64,000 nucleotides of DNA from Brachionus manjavacas (taxonomy: Eukaryota; Rotifera; Eurotatoria; Ploima; Brachionidae), in the NCBI GenBank assembly GCA_019054805.1, contig JAHQIY010000031.1, positions 372,001 through 436,000 of the forward strand. The letters run 5' to 3'. Made by a program: the position numbers and the translations under genes. The notes beneath the pieces are model-generated. The model had not been told where the DNA came from, searched no databases, and saw only the letters and a list, made by a program, of their open reading frames with translations. Shown in pieces: positions 30,966 through 40,170 of this stretch; positions within the stretch are counted from its first letter, which is position 1, and each line of letters starts with the position of its first letter.

Positions 30966-32270
30966 TTACTGAAGAATATTTTTTTTTAAATTTCCGAAAT
31001 AACTTTCTCCCGGATTATTTGTTAATCTGCTTTCAAAAATATCTGATAAATAATTATTATTTGACTTGTTGAGTATTTCAGGAATAAAGCCACACCATAG
31101 TGGCATTAAATAAAGCTGATCTGCTACCAATTCATATAATTTTTTAGAAAATGTTATGTTCGAATTTTTCGAATTATTTTCAGAATGTTTTTTTCTCAAA
31201 TTATTAGTAAGAGTTTCGAAATATTTTGTAAAGGGAGAAATTTTTTCAAAGACTCGATTGTCTCAGTTGACACATTTTCGTAAAAAATCTTCGCAGTCTT
31301 TTTTTCCTTTTTCACTCATCTGTTCTTCAGTAAAATTAGAAAAATTCAATGTACTTAAATTTCTGTTCTCTTCTCATAGTTTCAATCGAGTATATTAATG
31401 CTTCATCTTTATTCGGGCTATTTAAAATATTTAAAATATTTAATAGATAATTGTTGAACTGTTTAATTGTAATTGAATTTTGTAACATTGAAAAACAAAA
31501 ATTAAAAAAACTTTTCACATTTATTTCGAAATTAAGTTTGTTTACTTTTTTTACCATTGTTTTTAAGTAATGTTTTATTTCTGATTTTTGTTCATTTTGA
31601 ATTATTACTTTAAAACACCAACTTAAGTATGTTCGAATGGACATTTTATTAAACACACTTAAAATAGAATTGTTAATTGCCCATTAAAAGTCACAAACGA
31701 TAATTGGCGGGATTTTATTTTCAATACTCTTATGATGGTCAAAGATATTATGATTGATGAGATGTAAATAATTTGAAATTGATTTTGTCGTTTGCTCAAT
31801 CGTAATAACCTAGAGATATTTTATGAACAAAACCTCTAAATTGAGTATTTGATGATATACCTTAATTTTGGCAAAGAGTTTTGATTGCTTATAAATCGAA
31901 AATTATATGCCGATTAAGTCTAAAGCGATGATCGAATTCATTTACGATTTTTTGAAGGGTTTTTTTTTCACACCATCATTACAGGAATCCCAACAATTAT
32001 AAACGCCTTCTGCTTTTAACTTGAGTGCCAATAATTCTTTTTGTTCGCTGATTATTCGCTTACGTTTCGAAATTCTTTGATGTTTGGCCTTGTTCGAATA
32101 TATGATTTGGACAATTACTTTATCTTTATTTATTCCATGTATAATAGTATATATTGATTGATTACATTCTTGTTTTATACATTTATATACTCCCGACCAT
32201 AATGGTAAATTTTTTTTCCGTCTATCTGCTGATTTGAACCAATTAAAGTAACATTGATAATAACAATCAA
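30966..32270 (-). pseudogene. Transposase-like core and zinc-binding domain of the OTU-element gene
   Basis: Read from 32270 downward. First, a FLYWCH/GCM-like zinc region: WFKSADRRKKNLPLWSGVYK, then CIKQECNQSIYTI and a trailing His. Next, after intron-like sequence at about 31,805-31,960, VITIEQTTKSISNYL and IPPIIVCDF followed by WAINNSIL, resembling the strand and Asp of a DDE/MULE-type catalytic core. Then the frame 31656-31336 (SIRTYLSWCFKVIIQNE...), and ADQLYLMPLWCGFIPEILN with TNNPGESYFGNLKKNI, a candidate position of the last catalytic acid. In-frame stops and an uncertain intron mean the gene is decayed. The domain series zinc finger - transposase core - OTU suggests a single large element protein. 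Confidence 0.55.
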
Positions 32271-32539
32271 TGTTACTTTAATTATTAGTCCATATTTGAT
32301 TCTTAACCTATCTAGTTTTCAGGAAAATTTTGATTTCAAAAGAGTGTTTTCTCGACTTCATTTAAATAAATCCAAGAAACAATCCAATAAAATATAAATA
32401 AATTAAGGTTTTCATTAGATTTTTTTTACCTTGGATACAAAGAAAAAAAGAATATTCCAGAGACAAAATGATCTTGTTTTCTCAAAAATAAAGAAAAAAT
32501 TGAAATTTTTTAGAAAATTTTTAATTGTTCAAAAATTAC

Positions 32540-34419
32540 CTATTTAAAATTGAAATTTGTTCTATTGCTATTCTATGCTCATATTGTGAATTTTCTACGT
32601 CTTGATGAAGAACTCGAATCTTTTCATCTTTTTGGGAAATTACTTTTATACCGTCTTCATGGGGTTGTGAAGTTCATTTCAATTCGATCGTTTCAATTCA
32701 AAAAAACTTGAATAACTTTTTTACTAAAAGAGATAATTTAGTTCTGTAAAATGCTTAATGGTTAAGCAACTTTGCTTAATCCAAAAATATATGTCTGCAA
32801 AAACTCTGCAATGAAATTGCACACTTGATTGGAATACTTTTTAATGGGGTGCAAAATGCAGAAAATTGCAGATTATTTTGCAGACTTATTTTACTGCATT
32901 AAGCAAATTTGCTTATAATTAAGCATTTCACAGAACTGAATTATCTCTTTTAGTAAAAAAGTTATTCAAGTTTTTCTGAATTGAAACGATCAAATTGAAA
33001 TAAACTTCACAACCCCCGTCTTCATAAAGATCATTGATTTTTTTATTTTACTGATCGAGATGTTTTTTGATTCTGTTTTATCAAAAATATTTTATATAAA
33101 ATTATCAATTTCTAAAATAAAGGAAAAAAAAATAACAGGTCTTCGTAGTCTAGTTTCATTTGAGCCATTTCATTGCCAGATTTTATGTTTTCCCGGATTT
33201 TTTCGGCGTCATTATCTTGTAAAGTCTGATTTTTTTGTTGGAGAATCAAAATTTGCCCTTAATAGTACTGAATTTTTTCCTTTAACTCGAATATTTCTTT
33301 TCTCTGAATTTTATCAATTTTTGTAAGAGATCTTAATTTATTAAATAAAAAAGTAAAAACTAAATTTTTTTGAAATTATAAAACTATTTACTAAACTTCT
33401 AAGTTTTTGTCAGACTGATTGTAAGAGATCTTGATTATTGAAAAAAATTAAAATAAATTAAAATTTTTTTTAAAATTTTTATACTTTCGCTCTTCCTCAA
33501 AAATTCCTTTTATTTTTTAGGGTCCATTATTACTTGCTCCAAATCAAAATATTTTCCAGATAATGTTTTGTTTCGCTCTGCTAATTCATTATTATCATCG
33601 TGTAGCTTATTATAACTAGATATAAGGTTATCATAATTTTCAATATTTTCCAAAAGTGGACAGTTTTCGATTGATCAATGATGAATCGCTTTTTTATTTC
33701 GGAGATAACCTTCTCCTTGACATTTAAAAAATAGAGAGCATTTAATTTTTGGTTTGGTTAACTCAGTTTTATTTAATTCAAATTGTTCTTCTTGTCGTTT
33801 TCTCAAGATTTTATTTTCGTCCTTCAATATGTCGATTAATTTTTCGCTTTCGAAGTTAATGTTTGAACTATATTTAAAATCATTTTGGAAATTTATTTAA
33901 TCGGACTCATCGATTTTAAAATAATTTTTATCTAAGTCTAAACTTACTGATTTTAAAAATTTGTAACCGGTTTATAATATACAATTAAGTAGCAATATCG
34001 TCGACTTTAAAATGTATGATTCGTGTTTCCCTAAGTCCGAATCCTAAGTTTTCTCGTAATACATCCTCATGTATTAAAGTTTTCGATGAAGTGGCCATTT
34101 CTTGAAGGGTGCTTTTTGCTCCTTCCTCACTTTGTTTTGATTGATTTATATTCCTAAAACTATCTTCTTCTATTTTCATCTTTTTGATACTGGCCAATAG
34201 CTCAGCTCTTTTGAAAAGTAGCTCAATAAGCAATTTCTTAGGTTTTCCTGAATTTTGAACATTTTGAAGCCATTCCATTTGTTCGGCTTCTGTACAGCTT
34301 ACCAATTCGCTGTCGTCATCTAATTTCTGGAATTCATTCTCAAAAGACCCATTTTGTGTCTTTATTAAGTGTACGAGCTCTTGTACACTTCTTTTGATTA
34401 CTCGACCCATTTTACCCAT
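32540..34419 (-). pseudogene. Coiled-coil and C2HC zinc-finger part of the OTU-element gene
   Basis: From 34419: MGKMGRVIKRSVQELVHLIK, acidic and helical, to 33985. At 33.9-33.5 kb: KLIDILKDENKILRKRQEEQ, followed by a C2HC finger CSLFFKCQGEGYL...HH...C, similar to MyT1-type zf-C2HC, then a helical stretch to 33,510. At 33.28-33.13 kb: a further coiled-coil (QKNQTLQDNDAEKIRENIK). At 33.04-32.54 kb: an exon split by a MITE (YEDG|IKVISQKDEKIRVLHQ). Three in-frame stops are visible. The part before the transposase is thus a long coiled-coil/zinc-finger region, probably for DNA binding or self-association. Confidence 0.45.
32661..33016. mobile_element. Palindromic MITE with 9-bp target duplication
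   Basis: 356 bp, bracketed by CGTCTTCAT (32652-32660 and 33017-33025). The ends are GGGGTTGTGAAGTTCATTTC and its near-perfect inverse; each arm is about 105 bp, with further dyads inside around TGCATTAAGCAAATTTGCTT. A 9-bp duplication fits Mutator-type elements. It interrupts a coding exon of the OTU-element gene. Confidence 0.92.
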
Positions 34420-35379
34420 AATTAATTAATACGGGCTTTTATCATTGTTTTGTTCATTAAAATTTTTAATTTTCGCTTAAATCTTTTGAAGATATTTCTT
34501 CTAGAGATCTACTGGAGAAAAATCTGCTCATTGACTGATGTGTCTCTTTTGGACTCTTTTATATGATTAAATAATAAAAAATTATTAAAAAAATATATCA
34601 ATTTTTACTAATGATAACATAAGATTGCTTGCACTTTTTTTAATTTTTTCGTAAAAAATAAATTCAGTTCCAGTTTTGGAATTCTGTTCTAAAACAGATT
34701 CTTCAATTTTGTTTTTCTAAATGATATAACAAAATTAAAATATTAATAAATTAGCTAAGGATTCAACAAGGAATCGGAAGAGAATGATCTAAACTTTAAC
34801 AATTATTTCAAAATATTCCTTGATCAAAAAATTTATAATTCAAAATAAAGAATTAATTATTTTCAATTTAATCATTAATTGAAATAAGAAATAAATTTTT
34901 TATTATTGTTGAAAAATTTATGGCTTGGTCCTTTATTTTTGACAAAATGGTATAGCTGGAATTTTTTTTTGCTCAGAAATATTTTGCCTCTGAAAACTAT
35001 TTTCTGATATCTGGTCAAATTCTCGAGAATTTTTGAAAACAAATTTAGTAATATCGTCGTTTTTTCTTTGAATTTTAGAGTCTAATTTACTAAAAATTAA
35101 ATTACTTGTATTATAGTTATAAAGGGAAATATATTTTTTATAGATACCTTTTAAGGGACTCTCTCAAAACCATTGTTTTTTCAGATATAATTTGATTTAT
35201 TTTATTAGTTTTTCTTTTTAAATTCATCATTTTTTTGATTTCAATAAATCTTTCTTTTGAATATTTTGAAATAATCTAAATCAATGAAAATATACAAATA
35301 TTTTTTATTAAATTATAAAGATATATTTTACACTATTTGAAAACTGTTACTAAAAAAGCAAATAAGCAATTTTAAGTCA

Positions 35380-35590
35380 AGAAGTTATTTTATATTTAAT
35401 CTCAATTAGAAACTTCTTATAATCCAAATTTTGTTCATACAAGTACTGTCTAATTGACTGTCTACAATAAATTACCATTGGTTTGTCTGGACTTTTTAAA
35501 ATTTCTAAAAATAAATTGTTTTGCCACTTTGTTTCTTGTCATTGTTGACAACAATTTTTCAGATTTTTGTAGAAACAAATGAGCTTTCGG
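35380..35590 (-). pseudogene. N-terminal coding fragment of the OTU-element gene (likely)
   Basis: Minus-strand frame, one stop, reading FRKLICFYKNLKNCCQQ, then ETKWQNNLFLEILKSPDKPM and CRQSIRQYLYEQNLDYKKFL. It has the same strand and style as the genes downstream, with further helical pieces at 35.2-35.0 kb (KINQIISEKTMVLRESLKR). Probably the distal N-terminal exon of the same protein. The open frame at 35833-36048 on the plus strand is not considered real. Confidence 0.35.
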
Positions 35591-36029
35591 AAATAAAATG
35601 TTTTTTTGGGTTTAAATGAAAACATTTTTAGAGCTTGACAAAGATTAAAACAAAAAGTTAGTAAAATTATTCAAAAAAAATTGTTTAAATGTTCTAACGC
35701 CATTGAAATTTGCGGAGATGGCACTTTTCGATACTTACTTACGTTTTACTGTCTATTAAATAAATCGGCTTTGTGAATTTTGGAACAGAAAACAAAGACC
35801 AAAGACGAAGTTTTTGCAGACCTACATAATTTTTGCACAAACAAAATTTGGAAGAAAAAAACCATGTATCAGTTGATACATTATGCAGAATAATTTTTAG
35901 ACCTTTAGAAAAAAAGTTATTTAAATTTAAATTTTTTTTTTTTTATTTCTTGTTTCAAAATTCAAAAAAGCAAAATAAATGTATGCTTGTTATTATTCTT
36001 AAAATGGAAAAAATATTAGCGATAAATTC

Positions 36030-36180
36030 TAATTATTTGATAATTTGAGGTCAGAAGAAAATCAAATCATCATTTTCTTAGATATTTAACGCATTTTTTT
36101 CTCATTCAAGTTCATTTTTTCTAATTATTTTGTCGTTTGATTTGGCAAGATTGATTATTCCGTTCTCTTATGCTCTATCT
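36030..36180 (-). repeat. Interspersed repeat R1, intact copy
   Basis: Reverse complement matches 22,755-22,832 joined to 23,119-23,190 (GAACGGAATAATCAATCT ... GAGAAAAAAATGCGTTAAAT). It serves as a paralogous empty site for the LINE-A insertion at 22.8-23.1 kb. Confidence 0.65.
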
Positions 36181-36289
36181 ATATTAATTTAAGATAGAAG
36201 CCGTTCAATGTGTTGCACCAGGATATTGTGGCTTTGACTTGATCGCCAGGGTTCATGCCATCATTGGTATGAAATGGGGCTGTTTTAGG
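36179..36289 (-). CDS. Possible Tudor-like exon
   Basis: Minus strand after an acceptor-like ACGCAG: 36 codons reading PKTAPFHTNDGMNPGDQVKA then TISWCNTLNGFYLKLI and stop. The GDxVxAxxxxxxxxxFYLxL pattern resembles the start of an extended Tudor domain. The plus strand is also open across the same bases (VAPGYCGFDLIARVHAIIGM), so the strand is not certain. The stop lies at the edge of repeat R1, suggesting truncation by that repeat. Confidence 0.3.
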   Translation of the reverse strand, partial: PKTAPFHTNDGMNPGDQVKATISWCNTLNGFYLKLI

Positions 36290-36344
36290 CTGCGTTTAAA
36301 GAAGCCTTTAGAAATTTAAAATAAAATTTTGTTTAAATTTTTTT

Positions 36345-36518
36345 TTAATTACTAAATTCTTCATTTGTTTCTCGGACATCACTTAAATATCTGACTAGAA
36401 TGTCACTTAGGTATGACGGACTAAGCTTGTAAAAACCGGCAACTGTGATGGCTATGGTATCAAGTGGCCATTCAACTACAAAGTCAACTATGTTTTCATT
36501 GTCTATTTGGCTAATAAT
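36345..36518 (-). CDS. Exon-like frame, unrecognised
   Basis: Begins after CAAATAATTTTAG and reads IISQIDNENIVDFVVEWPLD, TIAITVAGFYKLSPSYLSDI, LVRYLSDVRETNEEF to a TAA. It has the composition of a real globular protein exon. Its 5' edge lies in the left arm of the 36.5-36.98 kb palindrome, so the start of this exon also exists as an inverted copy at 36,962-36,983. Confidence 0.45.
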   Translation of the reverse strand: MISQIDNENIVDFVVEWPLDTIAITVAGFYKLSPSYLSDILVRYLSDVRETNEEFSN

Positions 36519-36983
36519 CTAAAATTATTTGTAAAAATTTATTTGGCTCTAGTTTTTTGAAAAATATTTAAATTTGTCTTTGGAATATATGATTGCTTTT
36601 GGATTTTTTATCTGGAAAAGTTTCCTTTTAACTTAAGTGGATTGTAAAACATTAAATATTGTTTTTGGAAAATGTGAATGCTTTAAAACTTTGAAAATTA
36701 AAAAAAATTTCAAAATAAACCTAAAAAAAAATTAGTTTCAAAATTTCAATTTTTAAAATCGATTTTAAAAAATTCTAATCTCAAAGTTTTAAAGCATTCA
36801 CATTTTCCAAAAACAATATTTAATGTTTTACAATCCACTCAAGTTAAAAGGAAATTTTTCCAGATAAAAAATCCAAAAGCAATCATATATTCCAAAGACA
36901 ATTTTAAATATTTTTCAAAAAACTAGAGCTAAGTAAATTTTTACAAATAATTTTAGATTATTAGCCAAATAGACAATTAAAAC
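36498..36983. repeat. Palindrome with about 200-bp arms
   Basis: Left arm 36498-36697, right arm 36783-36983, with an 85-bp spacer. The arms are near-identical inverted copies (for example TTTGGAAAATGTGAATGCTT against its inverse). No transposon-like terminal motif or target duplication is visible, and the arms include an exon edge, so this looks like a local inverted duplication rather than a MITE. Confidence 0.9.
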
Positions 36984-37365
36984 ATTTTATCAATAGATTG
37001 AGAAAAAAAATTTTTTATTTTATTAATTTACATAGCATGTAAACTATGTTACATTAAAATTTTTTAAATTAATTCAAAGATTTTTTTTAATATCTAATGT
37101 TAAACTTTTTGAATTGAAATGATATTTTGAATTGATCATCAACTTCAAGATGCCTAAAAATCATCTAAATTAAAATCAAATGCTAAAACTGGCCGATAAA
37201 TAATCTTTAAAGAAATTAAAATTAGTTGAAATTGGAGTAAACAAATTTTTAAAAAATGAATTTTTTAATTAATTTTAATAAAACCAAATTATTTTATTAT
37301 TCATTATGCAATTCTTTTAGGACCTGTTGGTTCGCGGTTAAAGCATAAAATGGAAAAAACAGATT

Positions 37366-37531
37366 ATTTATTTTTTTTATTATTTCTGTTTTCTGTACCT
37401 AGCTATGGCTCCTTCAGAATAAATTTAAAAATTCAAAATAAAAATAAAAAATTAAATTAAAGGTAATAAAATGAGATAAAAAAAATCAAAATAAAGTAAA
37501 TAAGCAAAAAAAAAAAATGAAAGTTTAGAAG
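37366..37531 (-). mobile_element. 5'-truncated LINE-A tail
   Basis: Inverted LINE-A 3' terminus (TTCTGTACCTAGCTATGGCT on the plus strand) plus A-rich UTR inverse. No coding part. Confidence 0.85.
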
Positions 37532-37868
37532 ACATAGATATCAAATTATAAAGATAAAATTATGGAAAATGGAAATGGACTTCGATTTAAAACTTTATAC
37601 AGTCAACAAAAGATTATTCGAAATTTTTTTATCCGGAATCAAGTTTCGGGCCAGCAATTTTTGATTTTTGCTTTGAGCTTTTTAGCTTCCTTCTTTTTAG
37701 GCTTTGAGCTAATTAGAACAGCAATACTAACGTATTACTTCCTGTTAAAACTTAAAATATAGACATAAACGATGGAAGTAATTCTCTTAATAAAGATTCT
37801 GATCAAATAATATGATCAAATTTAGAAAAATTAAGGGACTTTAAAGCCATCAAAATACCTCTCTTCCA

Positions 37869-40060
37869 ATGTTCAAACAAGGAAGCAAATCAAGCGCGTT
37901 TCAGAATCCGACGATTCACAAACAGCAGAATAGAAAAAAATTAAAGACCAAGCCAATGACAAAGATAACAGTGAACTTAATGACATATTTCAAGACAATA
38001 ATTTTGGACCGACTTCAAATGGAAACAATACCGATTTTATACAACAACAGTCTTACTCAAATAAACAATGAAAAAACATCAATCAAGTCAACTTTCCTCT
38101 AAGAACAGGTTAGGAATTACACACTGGAATTGCCTTCACCCAGTAGGGTTCATCTCTAAGGAAATTTTTTAGCTCAAAAATTTCCCGACATTGTTTTGCT
38201 CAATGAATTAAAGATAGATTTGAGTGAGGCAAATATTAATCTTGTTTTTATGAATTTTCAGTTTGTAGCAAAACCACGCAACAAGTCTGGAGGAGGCTAT
38301 TTTAATTAAGGAAGGAATTGAATTTATACAAGATTTTTCTTATGAGGAATTCAATTCCGAACTGCTTTGTATAAAATTATATTTGGGAAAGAATAATGAA
38401 TTAGTTGTTTTTTGTCTTTATAATCCATCCAATGTTCTTCTGAACTTTGAGCTTTTTAAAACAAATAATAATAAATGAAAAAACTACATTTTAGGTGGTG
38501 ATCAAAACGCTTAAGAAAGCAAATAGGCTGCGTAGGGGAAAATGAAAATGGAATAATGCTGAAAAGAATAATTAATGAGCTAGACTTTTCAGTAATCAAT
38601 GATAAGCGCCTACTTTTTATATTTACAAAAGGAATTACTTTGAAATTCTTGATCTTTTTTTAGTTTCAACTTCATTAATTGACAAAATTACCGACTTCAA
38701 TGTCTTAAATAGTCAAGACATGACTAGTGACCATTTCCAAATCGAAGCATCAATTTCTATGGGCTATTAATTAAAAAATAAATCTACAGCTAAAAACTTA
38801 ACTTTAAGAAAGCAAACTGTCAATTCTTTAGCGAGATTTTTAAATTCTCAAATAGTTATTTTCCCTGAAAGATCCATCACTATAGATCAACTAAATGATA
38901 AAATTAAAGAAAAAAATTTCTGCTACTCATAAAAGCATTCCTTATCTTTTTCAGAAAATCTACAAAACCAGTCTTCCCCCGAACATTGTTATTCTGATAA
39001 AAGAACGCAAGAAAGTAAGAAGAAACTTTCAAAAAACTCGCTGTCTAAAGTTCAAGCAAAAATTTAAATCAACTGACATTTGAATTAAAAGTCTCTTTAT
39101 AAAAATTCTGGAATCAAAATTGGTTTGATTTTATCAAGAAGATGAGAAAAAACCCACTGACAAGTAGACCTTTTTGAAAAAAATTAATAAATTTAAGAAC
39201 AAAAAAAGGATCAAATTTAATCCCAAATTTGTTTATAAATGACAAGGAATTCAAAACTATTGAAGAAAAGGGAAAATGCTTTGAAGAACTCTTATATTCT
39301 ATATTTAGTCCTAATTCTGATTTAATAGATCTTGATAAAGATTTCGAAATACTAAATTCTAACTCTTAATTCTTTAGAAATTATTATCAGTCTAATTTTA
39401 ATGATCCAATTTGCTTAAATGAATAAATTATGGCTCTAAAAAGATTGAAAAATGAAGCGGCATCAGGACCTGACCAAATTCATAATCTAATGTTAAAAAA
39501 CTTACCTAGAAATTCATTAATAGAAATTAAAGAACTTTTTAATTTATCTCTTCGAGAAGGTAGAGTCCCTTAAGCACGGAAAACATCGAACATTACTATG
39601 ATTCAAAAAAAGGCCTCTACTGTACAAGATCCTTTAAATTAAAGACCAATTAGCATTACGAGTTGTCTGGGAAAGTTACTGGAAAGAATACTATACTCAA
39701 GATTAAACAATTTTTTGGAACAAAATTTACTCCTTATCCAGGAGCAGTCTGGATTTAGAAAACAACGGCGAACATCAGATAATCTTTTCTTTTTAATTCA
39801 AAAAATTGTGGAATCATTTAATAGAAAAAAAAGAGTTTGCGGCCTGTTTTTTGATATTTGTAAAGCCTTTGATAGGGTTTGGCATGTAGGTTTACTTTTT
39901 AAATTGATTAAATTGAATCCACCTCAGTACTTGACCAACTGGATTAGGTCCTTTATAGATTCTAGGAGATTCAAGGTAAATGTGAATGATCACCTAAGCG
40001 ACGAATATCAAATAACTGCAGGTGTTTCTCAAGGCTCAGTTATTAGTCCTCCTTTTTTAG
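37869..40060 (+). mobile_element. LINE-A copy 1 (5' part, up to the LINE-U insertion)
   Basis: Starts in Gln/Asn-rich ORF1-like sequence (DNNFGPTSNGNNTDF in one frame), then a decayed APE endonuclease from about 38,115 (HWNCLHPVGFISK, GGG in CSGGG-like position, LGGDQNA for the GDFN motif, TSDHFQIEAS for the SDH motif). The RT follows, up to motif B (FDICKAFDRVWH, AGVSQGSVISPP) and is cut at 40060 by LINE-U. Many in-frame stops. Segment 38435-40060 is repeated at 45743-47372 on the far side of LINE-U. Confidence 0.88.
38435..40060 (+). repeat. About 1.63-kb direct repeat flanking LINE-U, left copy
   Basis: Starts TTCTTCTGAACTTTGAGCTT. Its left edge coincides with the beginning of the right-hand copy next to LINE-U, and its right edge abuts the LINE-U 3' end. 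Identity with the right copy is nearly complete, including shared stop codons, except between about 39,270 and 39,650. Confidence 0.85.
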
Positions 40061-40075
40061 CATAGTAGTAGTTTA

Positions 40076-40121
40076 TTTCAATCGAAGAGACTAGTGTCGA
40101 TCCCAGATGGGTCGATTGAAA
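40076..40121 (-). other. 3' stem-loop of LINE-U
   Basis: Inverted repeat TTTCAATCGA / TCGATTGAAA around a 26-base loop, about 15 bases from the element's 3' end. LINE RTs often recognise such a 3' hairpin when priming; that role is inferred here. Confidence 0.6.
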
Positions 40122-40170
40122 GTAAATTAAAATAAAGATAAAATAAAAATAAATTGTTCAAATAAAGTTT

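Noticed and set aside
35833-36048. 71-codon plus-strand frame
   Set aside because: Runs through low-complexity sequence into repeat R1; no homology or splice signals.
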